NCBI GenBank assembly: GCA_944381265.1
Contig: CALWKN010000046.1
Location: 1 to 35,506, forward strand
DNA: 35,506 nucleotides
Reading direction: 5' to 3'
From: an uncultured Clostridia bacterium
GTDB lineage: Bacteria > Bacillota > Clostridia > Christensenellales > UBA1750
Below the pieces are notes generated by a model. The model searched no databases, was not told the DNA's origin, and saw only the letters and a list, made by a program, of their open reading frames with translations. Shown piece after piece: positions 17,000-25,724 of the stretch. Position 1 is the first letter of the stretch. Every line of letters begins with the position of its first letter. The position numbers and the translations under genes are program-made.

Positions 17000-18673
17000 A
17001 TGTACATTGCCATTTTGCTGATCCAGGTGCTGGTGAGCGTGGTGGTTGGGCTCTACTTCCTGCGCGCGATGCGCCGCGAGCGCCAGGGCGCCGCCCGCGC
17101 CACGCCCGAGTCGCTCCGCGAGCTGGACAAGATGCGCAAACTGCGCGAGATCCGCCTGAACCTGCCCCTGGGCGAGCAGGTGCGCCCGCAGCGCTTTGCC
17201 GACATCATCGGCCAGGAGGAGGGCATACGCGCGCTGTGCGCGGTGCTTTGCGGCCCCAACCCCCAGCACGTGATCCTCTACGGCCCGCCGGGCGTGGGCA
17301 AGACCTGCGCCGCGCGCCTGGTGCTGGAGCACGCCAAGGCCCAGCCGGACTCCGCCTTTGCCAAGAACGCCCCCTTTGTGGAGATGGACGCCACCTGCGT
17401 CCGTTTTGTCGAGCGCGCCATCGCCGACCCGCTCATCGGCTCCGTACACGACCCCATCTACCAGGGCGCGGGGCCCCTGGGCGTCAACGGCGTGCCCCAG
17501 CCCAAGCCCGGCGCCGTCACCCGCGCCCACGGCGGCGTGCTCTTCCTGGACGAGATCGGCGAGCTCCACCCCATGCAGATGAACAAGCTCCTCAAGGTGC
17601 TCGAGGACCGCAAGGTGATGCTCGACTCCGCCTACTACTCCGAGAGCGACCGCAACATCCCCCGCCACATCCACGACATCTTCCAAAACGGCCTGCCGGC
17701 GGACTTCCGCCTCGTCGCCGCCACCACCCGCCAGCCGGAGGAGCTGCCGCCCGCCCTGCGCTCGCGCTGCATGGAGATCCACTTCCGCGCCCTTACCGCG
17801 GAGGAGACCGCCCGCATCGCCCGCAACGCCGCCTCCGCCGCCGGGTACGCGCTGGAACCCGGGTGCGACGCGCTCATCGGCCGCTATGCCCCCGGCGGGC
17901 GCGACGCCGCGAACCTCGTGCAGGTGGGACTGGGGCTTGCCCGCAACGCCGGGCGAACCACCATCACGGTCGAAGACATCGAGTACGTGCTTCGCACCGG
18001 CAGCTACGCCCCGCGCCCGGACCGCCGCGTGTTCGGCGGGCGCAGCGTTGGCAAGGTCAACGGCCTTGCGGTCGTGGGCGGCAGCGTCGGCGCGGTGCTC
18101 CCCATCGAGGCCGTCGCCTTTCCCGCCGCCGCCTCCCGCGGCGCCTGGCAGGCCACCGGCATCATCGAGACGGAGGAGATGGAGTCCGGCGCCCGCCGCA
18201 TGACCCGCCGCTCCACCGCCGCCGGCGCGGTGGAGAACGTGCGCACCGCCCTGCGCGGCCTGGGCTACGCGGTGGACGATTTCGACGTGCACATCGACTT
18301 CCCCGGCGGCATGCCGGTGGACGGCCCCTCGGCCGGCGCGGCCATGGCGGTGGCGGTCTGCTCCGCCCTCACCGGGCAGAGCGCGGACGGCGAGACCGCC
18401 CTCACCGGCGAAGTCGGCATCTCCGGCGAGATCCTGCCCGTGGGCGGCGTGCCCGCCAAGGTCGAGGCCGCGCTGCGCGGCGGGGCCACCCGCGTGCTCG
18501 TCCCGCGCGAGAACTACGAGCGCGCCCTGCGCGCTTTGCCCGCCGTCCAGCCCATCGACACGCTGGAGGAGGCCCTGCGCGCGCTGCTCGAGCCCGCCGC
18601 CCTGCCCGCGCAGAACCCCGCCGCCTTCCCCGCGCAAGCGCCCGCCGCCGTGCTCACCGCAAAGCAGGCGTAA
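17000..18673 (+). CDS. lonB: LonB, membrane-anchored Lon-type protease of sporulating bacteria
   Basis: The 557-aa protein has an N-terminal membrane anchor (residues 2-21) in place of the LonA substrate domain. An AAA+ module follows, with Walker A GPPGVGKT (95-102) and Walker B VLFLDE (180-185), and then a Lon protease domain with the Ser-Lys dyad S444 (DGPSAG) and K487 (VPAKVE). Length and layout match LonB of Bacillus, which acts in the developing forespore. The Ala/Pro-rich tail after about 530 is likely disordered. The start follows GGAGGGAGA. The preceding promoter looks sigma-F-like. It is alone on its transcript; in B. subtilis lonA follows directly, but here lonA lies 5 kb away on the other strand. 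Confidence 0.93.
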   Translation: MYIAILLIQVLVSVVVGLYFLRAMRRERQGAARATPESLRELDKMRKLREIRLNLPLGEQVRPQRFADIIGQEEGIRALCAVLCGPNPQHVILYGPPGVGKTCAARLVLEHAKAQPDSAFAKNAPFVEMDATCVRFVERAIADPLIGSVHDPIYQGAGPLGVNGVPQPKPGAVTRAHGGVLFLDEIGELHPMQMNKLLKVLEDRKVMLDSAYYSESDRNIPRHIHDIFQNGLPADFRLVAATTRQPEELPPALRSRCMEIHFRALTAEETARIARNAASAAGYALEPGCDALIGRYAPGGRDAANLVQVGLGLARNAGRTTITVEDIEYVLRTGSYAPRPDRRVFGGRSVGKVNGLAVVGGSVGAVLPIEAVAFPAAASRGAWQATGIIETEEMESGARRMTRRSTAAGAVENVRTALRGLGYAVDDFDVHIDFPGGMPVDGPSAGAAMAVAVCSALTGQSADGETALTGEVGISGEILPVGGVPAKVEAALRGGATRVLVPRENYERALRALPAVQPIDTLEEALRALLEPAALPAQNPAAFPAQAPAAVLTAKQA

Positions 18674-18693
18674 AACCCATCTCTTCTGATCAT

Positions 18694-18724
18694 GCCGCGC
18701 CGTGATTTACGGCGCGGCGCTTTG
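18694..18724 (+). terminator. Probable terminator of lonB
   Basis: A perfect 10-bp stem, GCCGCGCCGT (18694-18703) with ACGGCGCGGC (18709-18718), and a 5-base loop are followed by a short T-containing tail (GCTTTG). The tail is weak. Confidence 0.6.
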
Positions 18725-18763
18725 TCATGCCCGGCGCGCATGGCGCCCCTTCGCAATTCGCAT

Positions 18764-18792
18764 TTGCGCTTTGCCGCATAAGGCGCTATACT
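18764..18792 (+). promoter_or_regulatory. Sigma-A promoter of the DUF3737 gene
   Basis: TTGCGC (18764-18769), a 17-base spacer and TATACT (18787-18792) lie about 67 bases before the start codon. Confidence 0.75.
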
Positions 18793-18859
18793 ATAGAGAA
18801 AGAGCGTCGCCCGCCGCCTTTTTGCCGGGCAGAGCACAGACTTTTAGGGGGAAAAACGA

Positions 18860-19699
18860 ATGCAGATCATCGAAAACCAGACCTTTGACCAGGAGCGCGC
18901 CCTCTACGGCTCGCGCGACCTGCTCGTGCGCCGCTGCGCCTTCGACGGCCCCGCCGACGGCGAAAGCGCCTTGAAGGAGAGCCGCAACATCGAGGTGGAG
19001 GACAGCTTCTTCAACCTGCGCTACCCCTTTTGGCACGACCACAACCTCGTTTTGCGCGATGTGGAGATGACCGAGCTCTGCCGCGCCGCCCTCTGGTACT
19101 CGCAGGGCGTGCGCGTCGAGCGCGGCAGGCTGCACGGCATCAAGGCCCTGCGCGAGTGCGCCGACGTGCGCCTGCAGGACTGCGACATCGTCTCGCCCGA
19201 GTTCGGCTGGTCGGTGCGCAATTTGGAGATGCGCGCCTGCTCCGTGACCGGCGAGTACGCCTTCCTGCGCGCGCGCGACCTGCGCTTTGAGAAGCTGCGC
19301 CTGCAGGGCAAGTACTCCTTCCAGTACATCGAGCACGCGGTGTTTGAGGACTGCGAGCTGGACACAAAGGACGCCTTCTGGCACGCCAAAAACGTCCTGG
19401 TGCGCAACTGCACGATCCGCGGCGAGTACCTCGCCTGGTACTGCGAGAACGTCACCTTTGAGAACTGCCGCCTTAGCGGCACCCAGCCGCTGTGCTACTG
19501 CAAGGGCCTGCGCCTGATCGACTGCGAGATGCTGGACGCCGACTTGTCCTTTGAGAAGAGCGAGGTGGACGCCGACCTCACCGCCCCCATCCGCAGCATC
19601 AAGAACCCGGCCTCCGGCTGCATCCGCGTGCCCGCCGTGGGCGAGATCCTGCGCGACGACGAAGCCTCCCGCGCCGAGATCCTCGTGCGCGGCGCCTGA
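18860..19699 (+). CDS. DUF3737 right-handed beta-helix protein
   Basis: The 279-aa protein consists of repeated strand units of about 20-22 residues (for example VEDSFFNLRYPFWHDHNLVLRDVEMTE, then RLQDCDIVSPEF, then FEDCELDTKDAFWHAKNVLVRNCTI), the mark of a beta-helix. The start MQIIENQTFDQERALYGSRD and the end SIKNPASGCIRVPAVGEI are characteristic of DUF3737, a cytosolic family of unknown function found mainly in Firmicutes. There is no signal peptide. The ribosome site is TAGGGGGA. It is monocistronic with its own promoter and terminator. An enzyme active site is not evident. Confidence 0.85.
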   Translation: MQIIENQTFDQERALYGSRDLLVRRCAFDGPADGESALKESRNIEVEDSFFNLRYPFWHDHNLVLRDVEMTELCRAALWYSQGVRVERGRLHGIKALRECADVRLQDCDIVSPEFGWSVRNLEMRACSVTGEYAFLRARDLRFEKLRLQGKYSFQYIEHAVFEDCELDTKDAFWHAKNVLVRNCTIRGEYLAWYCENVTFENCRLSGTQPLCYCKGLRLIDCEMLDADLSFEKSEVDADLTAPIRSIKNPASGCIRVPAVGEILRDDEASRAEILVRGA

Positions 19700-19733
19700 A
19701 ACGAAAACCCGACCCCGGTCGCTTTCCGCCGCA

Positions 19734-19764
19734 GACCCCGGTCATGCGACCGGGGTCGCTTTTT
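19734..19764 (+). terminator. Intrinsic terminator of the DUF3737 gene
   Basis: A perfect 10-bp stem, GACCCCGGTC (19734-19743) with GACCGGGGTC (19748-19757), has loop ATGC and is followed by GCTTTTT. A further copy of GACCCCGGTC lies just upstream at 19711-19720 and could form an alternative stem with the same 3' arm. Confidence 0.85.
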
Positions 19765-19831
19765 CCCTCCGTGCCCGCGTTCCCGACCGCAGTCTTTTTT
19801 CACCCTCCTCTCGGAATTTCCCGGAAAATAC

Positions 19832-19852
19832 AAAGAACCGACCCCGGTCTTT
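19832..19852 (-). terminator. Possible terminator of the leftward lonA operon
   Basis: Six bases after the stop at 19858, the minus strand can form AAAGA-CCG with CGG-TCTTT (8 bp, one bulge, loop GGGT), followed by GTATTTTCC. The stem is modest, and it is a copy of the GACC-NN-GGTC motif. Confidence 0.5.
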
Positions 19853-19857
19853 CCTTC

Positions 19858-20826
19858 TCAGAACTCGTCCGCAGCTTCTTTCGCCCGGCGCAGAGCGCGC
19901 AGTCCGCGCGCCATCATCCATACGCCGAAGGTCGTCGTCGTGAGCGTCACCGCCCCGCCCAGCCAGGCGTTCTGCCGCATACGGAAGTCGGGCGTCCCGC
20001 CGAACTGCTCCAGCATGGCTGCTTGCAGCGTCAGCAAAGAGAACAGCGCCGCCACCAGATTTACCCCTCGCACGGCCTGTTCTTCCAGCCCCGCCCCGCG
20101 CCGGAACCTGCGCACAGCCGCCGCGATCACGCTGTAGAATGTGAACGCTGCCGAGGCGTAGATCAGATGTCCCGGATAGGTCTGCGCCGCATTTTTGCGC
20201 ACCACCTGCACGATCACGCCCAACATCGCAAGATTCAGCAGCAGCAGACAAGCCCCGGTCAGCGCGTGCCGCCGCGCTGCCTGTCGGGCCGAGCCCTCGC
20301 GCCGGCCCGCCGTCATTAGGAAAGCGCGAAGCCCTGCCAGCGCCAAGAAGTACGCCGCCGAGGCGCCGAACCAGGCCGAGCCGTACAGAAGCCCCAATGC
20401 CCCGCGGTAGAGCGCATAGCCGAAGCTCACCGCTGTGCCAAGCGCCAGCGAAGCACGCTCCCGCCGCCGCGCGTCGCCGAGCAGCGCGCAAAACGGCGCG
20501 GTCTGCGCCAAGCAGTCCACCAGCCGCCGCATGCGCCGTACCGCCGCCAGCACCAGGACCAGCAGCGCATAGGCGGAGAGAGGATAGATCGTGTAAGCTA
20601 GCGCCGTACCCTCCAGTCCAAGACCGAATACCAGCATCAGCCCTAGTGCAGCGCCCGCCGCCAGCCCCGCCGTCCATTTCGCACCGGGCCGCAGCAATTG
20701 CCGCCCTAATGCTGCTGCCCTCCCGAGCAATGCTGTAAACCGACCATGGTCTTTGAGGGGGCTGTGCCGTTCTTTCTGACGACACATAGAAAAGATCTCG
20801 GTCGGTTTCTTTGCCGTGTTCTTCAT
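19858..20826 (-). CDS. Polytopic membrane protein of unknown function
   Basis: I do not recognise this 322-aa protein. The first 50 residues are hydrophilic and basic (KKPTEIFSMCRQKERHSPLKD). After that about eight hydrophobic segments follow, for example LAAGAALGLMLVFGLGL, AYALLVLVLAAV, ACLLLLNLAMLGVIVQVV and LGGAVTLTTTTFGVWMMARGL, joined by short Arg-rich loops. The start ATG overlaps the stop of the dehydrogenase gene in an ATGA arrangement, so it is probably translated by coupling as the last gene of the lonA operon. The N-terminal 90 bases contain two copies of the local GACC-NN-GGTC repeat, so a start further inside (after the repeats) is possible. Third-position GC is lower here than in neighbours. 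Confidence 0.65.
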   Translation of the reverse strand: MKNTAKKPTEIFSMCRQKERHSPLKDHGRFTALLGRAAALGRQLLRPGAKWTAGLAAGAALGLMLVFGLGLEGTALAYTIYPLSAYALLVLVLAAVRRMRRLVDCLAQTAPFCALLGDARRRERASLALGTAVSFGYALYRGALGLLYGSAWFGASAAYFLALAGLRAFLMTAGRREGSARQAARRHALTGACLLLLNLAMLGVIVQVVRKNAAQTYPGHLIYASAAFTFYSVIAAAVRRFRRGAGLEEQAVRGVNLVAALFSLLTLQAAMLEQFGGTPDFRMRQNAWLGGAVTLTTTTFGVWMMARGLRALRRAKEAADEF

Positions 20827-21854
20827 AGCGTGCGCAGCGCCAGGGCCACCGCCGTGGGCGACAGGCCGCTCTTTTCCGAGATGTAGGCCGACAGCCGCGC
20901 CCTGCGCACCTCGTCATCGGGCAGGCCGAGGTCCGCCAGCGCCGCCGGGCAGTGCAGCACCTCGCGCAGGAAGGCGGCGGCGCTGCGGCGGGTGTATCCG
21001 GCCACGGTCCCGGCCATCTCCATCTCCAGCAGCACGCCCACGCCCACGATCTCGCCGTGCAGCGCGCATCGCCGCTCCTCGGGGTAGAGGCGCGTCACGC
21101 CGTTGTAGAAGGCGTGCGCCAGCTCCGCGATGCGCCGCCCGCTGCCCGTAGCGCTGATCTGCGAGACCAGATACAGGTTGGCAAAGACGATCTCGCGCAT
21201 CTCCGCCTCGCCGCCCTCCAGCGCCCCGGCGGCGCAGGAGAAGTAGACGTCCATCAGGTGCAGGGCCTGGGCCATGGCGCTGCGCCAGCGCGGCTCGGGC
21301 GGGTTGTCGGGGTAGAGGCAGGCCGAGGCCGTCTCGCTGAGCTTGGCCATGCCGTCGGCGATCCCTGCGGCCAAGGTGCGCCTTGGCGCGGCAAAGAGGA
21401 TGTCCTCGTCGGCGTAGACGCCGTCCACCGGGCGCGGCAGCGCGTAGCCGCCGCTGCGCCGCCCCTTCGCGTCGTACAGCGCCGCAAGCGTCGTCGCCGC
21501 CGCCGAGGTCGCGGCGCTGGTCGGCGCCAGGTACAGCCGCCGCCCGGAGAGCGCCGCCGCCGCCTTGGCAAGGTCCAGCGCCTCGCCGCCGCCGGCGCCG
21601 ACGATGACCTGCGCGCCGCTTTCCACCGCCTTTGCCGCAAGAACACGCGCCTGCTCCCAGGTGCTCTTTCCGTCTTCCGGCCCCGCCGTCACAAGGCGCG
21701 CCCCCTGCGGGGCAAAGCGCGGCAGAAAGGCGGCAAGTCCCTTCTCGCCGCCCACGACCAGCACCTCCGTCACCCCGCGCAGGTCTTCCGCCAGGCGCAA
21801 AGCTGCGCCCTTTTCCTGCACATAGCGCGACGCGCCCTGCTGGATCTCGATCAC
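20823..21854 (-). CDS. Iron-containing alcohol dehydrogenase family protein (glycerol dehydrogenase-like)
   Basis: The 343-aa protein has the two-domain fold of the Fe-ADH / glycerol dehydrogenase / dehydroquinate synthase superfamily. The NAD-binding motif is VGAGGGEALDLAK (85-97), followed by LAPTSAATSAAAT (109-121). Three metal ligands sit where expected: D167 (ADGMAK), H247 (AHAFYNG) and H266 (LHGEIVGVG). It should oxidise a polyol or reduce an aldehyde with NAD(H); the substrate is unknown. The GTG start at 21854 overlaps the engB stop (GTGA), with GGAGAGGAGG just before it inside engB, so translation is coupled. Association with lonA-engB is unusual for this enzyme type. Confidence 0.85.
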   Translation of the reverse strand: MIEIQQGASRYVQEKGAALRLAEDLRGVTEVLVVGGEKGLAAFLPRFAPQGARLVTAGPEDGKSTWEQARVLAAKAVESGAQVIVGAGGGEALDLAKAAAALSGRRLYLAPTSAATSAAATTLAALYDAKGRRSGGYALPRPVDGVYADEDILFAAPRRTLAAGIADGMAKLSETASACLYPDNPPEPRWRSAMAQALHLMDVYFSCAAGALEGGEAEMREIVFANLYLVSQISATGSGRRIAELAHAFYNGVTRLYPEERRCALHGEIVGVGVLLEMEMAGTVAGYTRRSAAAFLREVLHCPAALADLGLPDDEVRRARLSAYISEKSGLSPTAVALALRTL

Positions 21855-22441
21855 GCCTCGTCCTCCTCTCCAAGTATCACGCCGATGCGGTCGATCAGCT
21901 CCTCCCGCCCTTCGCGCGTTACGGAGGAGACGGGCTGCACCTCCCAGGGCTGCACGCCGAGCGTGCGGCAGAGCAGCAGCACCGCCTTCTGCCGCTGGGC
22001 GCGGGAGAGCTTGTCGCACTTTGTGGCCACCACCGTGCAGGGGATGCGGTTGTGCTGGAGAAAGGCCTGCATCTGCACGTCGTTTTCCCCCGGCTCATGG
22101 CGCATATCCACCAGGTGCAAAACGTGCGCAAGGCGCGTGGCCCCTTCAAAGTAGCTGTCCATCATCCGCCCCCAGTCCTCCTGCATGCCGCGGCTGACGC
22201 GCGCGTAGCCGTAGCCCGGCAGGTCCACCAGCAGGAAGCTGTCGTTGATGCGGTAGAGGTTGATCAGGCGCGTCTTGCCCGGCTCCGCCGAGACGCGCGC
22301 CAGCTTGTTCTGCCCGCACAGGCAGTTGATCAGGGACGACTTGCCCACGTTCGACTTGCCCACCACCGCGATCTGCGGGACCTCCGGCAGCTTCTGACCG
22401 CCGGTCAGCGACGTGAGGAACTCCGCCCGCTTTATGCGCAT
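21851..22441 (-). CDS. engB: EngB (YihA/YsxC) ribosome biogenesis GTPase
   Basis: The 196-aa GTPase is needed for late assembly of the 50S subunit. G1 is GKSNVGKSS, G3 is DLPGYG, G4 is TKCDK, and the switch segment AEPGKTRLINLY is typical. Length is normal for the family. Two ATGs are in frame: the first (22456) overlaps the lonA stop as ATGA, and AGGAGGGG lies between it and the second ATG (22441) at a suitable distance, so 22441 is preferred. The lonA-engB adjacency is widely conserved in Firmicutes. The end overlaps the dehydrogenase start. Confidence 0.96.
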   Translation of the reverse strand: MRIKRAEFLTSLTGGQKLPEVPQIAVVGKSNVGKSSLINCLCGQNKLARVSAEPGKTRLINLYRINDSFLLVDLPGYGYARVSRGMQEDWGRMMDSYFEGATRLAHVLHLVDMRHEPGENDVQMQAFLQHNRIPCTVVATKCDKLSRAQRQKAVLLLCRTLGVQPWEVQPVSSVTREGREELIDRIGVILGEEDEA

Positions 22442-22452
22442 CGAACCCCTCC

Positions 22453-24801
22453 TCATTCTCCCGCCGCGCCCGGCAGGCGCGACGGGTCAAAGACGATGGA
22501 GAGCACCTCGGAGAGCGTGGCGACCGGCACAAACTCCAGCTTCTCCCGCACGCTCTCCGGCACCTCCGAAAAGTCCTCCTGGTTGTCCTTGGGGTAGAGC
22601 ACCGTGCGCGCCCCGGCCCGCAGCGCCGCCAGAGACTTCTCCTTCAGCCCCCCGATCGGCAGCACCCGCCCGCGCAGCGAGATCTCGCCCGTCATGGCGA
22701 TGTCCTGCGGCACCGGCCGGTGCGAGAGCGCCGAGCAGATGGCCGTGACCATGGTGACGCCCGCCGAAGGCCCGTCCTTGGGCGTGGCGCCCATGGGCAC
22801 GTGCACGTGGATGTCCGTGTTCTTGTGGAAGTCCTCGTCGATGCCCAGCTCCCCCGCGTGCGCGCGGATGTAGGACACCGCCGCCTTGGCGCTCTCCTGC
22901 ATCACCTCGCCCAGCTTCCCGGTCAGCTGCACCGCGCCGCTGCCCTTCATGGCCGTGGCCTCGATGGTCAGGATCTCGCCGCCCACCGCCGTCCAGGCAA
23001 GGCCCGTGACGCACCCGACGAGCGCCACCGGCTCCACCTTCTCGTGCAGCGTGCGCGTCGGCCCGAGCAGTTCGTGCACGCGCTTTTCGTTGACGCGGAA
23101 GGACTTCTTGCCATCGATTTTGGCGATGGCCGCCTTGCGGCACAGCGCGCCCAGCGTCCGCTCCAGATTGCGCACGCCCGCTTCCGCCGTGTAGTCGTCG
23201 ATCACCGCGCGCAGCGCCGCGTCCTCCAGGCGCAGGAACGCCTTGGTCAGGCCGTTTTCCTTCAGCTGCTTGGGCAAAAGGTGGCGCTTTGCGATCTCGA
23301 ACTTCTCCTCCCGCGTGTAGCTGCTCAGTTCTATCACTTCCATGCGGTCCAATAGCGGCCGCGGCACCGTGTCCAGCGTGTTTGCCGTGACGATGAACAT
23401 CACCTGGCTTAGGTCAAAGGGGATGTCCAGATAGTGGTCGCGGAAGGTGCTGTTCTGCTCGGAGTCCAGCACCTCCAGCAGCGCCGCCGCCGGGTCGCCG
23501 CGCAGGTCGGAGGACATCTTGTCGATCTCGTCCAGCAGCAGCACCGGGTTCATCGTCCCCGCCTGCTTGATGGAGGTGATGATGCGCCCGGGGATGGCAC
23601 CCACATACGTCCTGCGGTGGCCGCGGATCTCCGCCTCGTCCCGCACGCCGCCCAGCGACATGCGCACAAACGACCGCCCCAGCGCCTCGGCGATGGAGTG
23701 GGCGATGGAGGTCTTGCCAACGCCCGGCGGCCCCACAAGGCAGAGGATCGTCCCTTTGAGCGACTTTGTCAGCGCGTGCACGGCAAGGTACTCCAATATC
23801 CGCTCCTTGACCTTCTCCAGCCCGTAGTGGTCGCGCGCCAGGATCCTGCGCGCCCGCTCCAGCGAGTAGTCGTCCTTTGTGTAGACGGCAAAGGGCAGGT
23901 CGGCGATTGTCTCAAGGTACGTGTGCAGCACCGGTATGTCCGGCGACCCCGGCGTCATCGTCGACAGCCGCGCAAGGTCCTTTTCCAGCTTCTCGCGCAC
24001 CGCCGGCTCAAAGTCGATCTTTTCCAGCCGCTCCCGCAGCTCCGTCACGTCCGTTAAGTCCGTGTCGCCCAGTTCCTTGCGGATCACCTTCATCTGCTCG
24101 CGCAGGAAGTACTCGCGCTGGTTCTTTTCCATCATCTGGCGCACCTTGGCCTCCAGCTCCGCCTGCAGCCCGGCCTGCTCGGTCTTTTGCGCCAGCAGCA
24201 CGCACAGCCTCTCGATGCGCGCCGCAAGGTCGGTAAGGTTTAAGATCTCCAGCTGCTCCTGCACGGTCTCGCACACGTGCGCCGCGACAAGGTCGCACAG
24301 CTTCTCCAGGTCGTCCTCCTTGGCAAGGTAGTCCGCCGCCTCCTTGGGCAGGCGGGGCGAGACCTCGGCAAAGGCGCGGAAGTAGTCCAGCAGCACCTCG
24401 CGCGAGGCGCACAGCAGCAGCTCCGGCTCGCCGCTCCTTGCGATGTCGCGCACCTCGGCCTGGCGCGCGCCCTGCACGCTTTGGATCGAGAGGAAGTGCG
24501 CGCGCCGCACGCCCTCCACCGTCACGCGCACAAGGCCGCTGGGCAGGCGCAGTATGCTCTTTACGCGCGCCACCGTGCCGATCTTGTTGAAGTCCTCGTA
24601 CGCCGGCGCGCCGTTGCCGTCCGCGCTGTGGAAGCCGAGGAACACCTCCCGCCCCTCGTCCATCGCGCGGGAAAAGGCGGAGACCTCCTCGCCCGCGTTT
24701 TCGTCGATCGTGGCGCTCATGTAGGGGAAGATGATGAGCTTGTGCAGCGCCACCAGGGGCATCAGCTGCACAAAGCCCTCGCTATAGGTCGTACTCTCCA
24801 T
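22453..24801 (-). CDS. lon: LonA, ATP-dependent Lon protease
   Basis: The 782-aa protein has the usual LonA layout: N-terminal substrate domain (about 1-205), helical linker, AAA+ with Walker A GPPGVGKT (357-364) and Walker B VLLLDE (420-425), and a protease domain with the dyad S679 (KDGPSAG) and K722 (GGLKEK), the same numbers as in E. coli. It degrades misfolded and regulatory proteins in the cytosol. The start is ATG at 24801; the ribosome site is weak (GGA 5 bases upstream, GAGGG further off). It lies 29 bases after the nucleotidyltransferase gene and is followed by engB with overlap. No heat-shock operator (CIRCE type) is seen upstream. Confidence 0.97.
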   Translation of the reverse strand: MESTTYSEGFVQLMPLVALHKLIIFPYMSATIDENAGEEVSAFSRAMDEGREVFLGFHSADGNGAPAYEDFNKIGTVARVKSILRLPSGLVRVTVEGVRRAHFLSIQSVQGARQAEVRDIARSGEPELLLCASREVLLDYFRAFAEVSPRLPKEAADYLAKEDDLEKLCDLVAAHVCETVQEQLEILNLTDLAARIERLCVLLAQKTEQAGLQAELEAKVRQMMEKNQREYFLREQMKVIRKELGDTDLTDVTELRERLEKIDFEPAVREKLEKDLARLSTMTPGSPDIPVLHTYLETIADLPFAVYTKDDYSLERARRILARDHYGLEKVKERILEYLAVHALTKSLKGTILCLVGPPGVGKTSIAHSIAEALGRSFVRMSLGGVRDEAEIRGHRRTYVGAIPGRIITSIKQAGTMNPVLLLDEIDKMSSDLRGDPAAALLEVLDSEQNSTFRDHYLDIPFDLSQVMFIVTANTLDTVPRPLLDRMEVIELSSYTREEKFEIAKRHLLPKQLKENGLTKAFLRLEDAALRAVIDDYTAEAGVRNLERTLGALCRKAAIAKIDGKKSFRVNEKRVHELLGPTRTLHEKVEPVALVGCVTGLAWTAVGGEILTIEATAMKGSGAVQLTGKLGEVMQESAKAAVSYIRAHAGELGIDEDFHKNTDIHVHVPMGATPKDGPSAGVTMVTAICSALSHRPVPQDIAMTGEISLRGRVLPIGGLKEKSLAALRAGARTVLYPKDNQEDFSEVPESVREKLEFVPVATLSEVLSIVFDPSRLPGAAGE

Positions 24802-24830
24802 ATGTTTCCAATATCCCTCTGTCTGTATTT

Positions 24831-25565
24831 TTAGTTGCTAAAAATGCTCTGCACCTGGCGCAGCGATTCGTGCGTGCCTATGTCATAACAGGGCGCGTCC
24901 GTCACATAGGCATAGACCGGCTCCCGCTCGCTCAGCCACACGGCGAAGTTCCCCGGCGCGTCCGGGTTGTTGCCCTGGGAAAGGTACTCCGCAACGCGGC
25001 GCATGACGGGCGCGGGGTAGAGGTAGAGCGCAAAGACGCCGTTTGCGCTCGGCGGGTCCTTGGGCTTTTCGATGAGGCGCCGCACCCGCCCGTCCTCGTC
25101 CAGCACTGCCACGGCAAAGCGCCGGAGCGTCTCGACATCGTCCATGCGCTGGGCCAGCAGCAGCGGCTTCTTCCCCCGCGCAAGATACGCCCGGTAAAGG
25201 TCCGCAAAGTCGATCAGCAGCAGGTTGTCCCCCGCCATGACCAGGCAGTCGTCGTCGATCCCGCCGGCTTTAAGCGCAAAGGCGATGTCGCCTATGGCGC
25301 CAAGCCGCGCCCCTTCCTTGGTCGTGCCGTCGTTGTGGACGACGAGCGGCAGGTCTTTGTGCCCCGCGGCCCAGTCCCGGAACTGCGGGTAGAACTTGTC
25401 GTTGGAGACGACGTGGATCTCGTCCACCGCCGGGATCTGCGTGACGCCGCGCAGTATGCGGTCCAGCAGCGGCACGCCGCCCACCGGCAGCAGGGCCTTG
25501 GGCCGGTCCTTTGTCAGGGGATAGAGTCGCGTCGCGTAGCCCGCGACCAGCAGTATGGCTTTCAT
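24831..25565 (-). CDS. Sugar-phosphate nucleotidyltransferase (RmlA/GlmU-type fold)
   Basis: The 244-aa protein begins with the nucleotidyltransferase signature GYATRLYPLTKDRPKALLPV (9-28), where the family usually has G-x-G-T-R-L; here T is kept and the second G is A. The metal-binding motif AGDNLL and the sugar-site motif VRRLIEKPKDP follow. It joins NTP and a sugar-1-phosphate to NDP-sugar, for cell-wall or capsule precursors. Only the catalytic domain is present, with no left-handed beta-helix. It is the first gene of the leftward operon with lonA, engB, the dehydrogenase and the membrane protein. Ribosome site: GGAGGTGTG. The exact sugar is not evident. Confidence 0.87.
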   Translation of the reverse strand: MKAILLVAGYATRLYPLTKDRPKALLPVGGVPLLDRILRGVTQIPAVDEIHVVSNDKFYPQFRDWAAGHKDLPLVVHNDGTTKEGARLGAIGDIAFALKAGGIDDDCLVMAGDNLLLIDFADLYRAYLARGKKPLLLAQRMDDVETLRRFAVAVLDEDGRVRRLIEKPKDPPSANGVFALYLYPAPVMRRVAEYLSQGNNPDAPGNFAVWLSEREPVYAYVTDAPCYDIGTHESLRQVQSIFSN

Positions 25566-25602
25566 CTCCGACACACCTCCAGCGCTTCGCACTTTGTCCT
25601 TC

Positions 25603-25632
25603 ATTATACCACACACAGCGCGCGCGCAACAA
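25603..25632 (-). promoter_or_regulatory. Sigma-A promoter of the nucleotidyltransferase-lonA-engB operon
   Basis: On the minus strand: TTGTTG (25632-25627), an 18-base spacer ending in TGG, and a perfect TATAAT (25608-25603). The TGn gives an extended -10. The spacer is an alternating CG/TG run. Confidence 0.8.
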
Positions 25633-25659
25633 CTCCCCGCGTTTCTTTTTTCGCCGCCC

Positions 25660-25688
25660 TTGCGCGGGCCGCGATTTTCCTCTATAAT
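25660..25688 (+). promoter_or_regulatory. Sigma-A promoter of the unknown-DUF1614-spoIIP unit
   Basis: TTGCGC (25660-25665), a 17-base spacer and TATAAT (25683-25688) lie 36 bases before the start at 25725. It is divergent from the lonA operon promoter, with 27 bases between the two -35 boxes. Confidence 0.85.
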
Positions 25689-25724
25689 AAATAAAGGCAT
25701 TGCCGAAAGGAGGGAGACTGCCCC

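Larger units (their letters stand above)
19711..20808. repeat. Dispersed GACC-NN-GGTC hairpin motif, five sites
   Basis: A motif resembling AAACCGACC-NN-GGTC-TTT recurs at 19711-19720, 19734-19757 (inside the DUF3737 terminator), 19832-19852, 20737-20754 and, inverted, 20791-20808. The first three lie between convergent genes. The last two lie in the 5' coding part of the leftward membrane gene, where AAACCGACC (20737-20745) and GGTCGGTTT (20800-20808) form an inverted repeat. Only the region, not every base between, is repetitive. Confidence 0.55.

Noticed and set aside
15581..18637. A 1018-codon leftward open frame joining the antisense of lonB to the GH140-like protein
   Set aside because: The first 590 codons are the mirror of lonB (Gly/Ala/His-rich composition, no motifs). 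Promoter and ribosome site lie at 16867-16938, so only the end is a gene.
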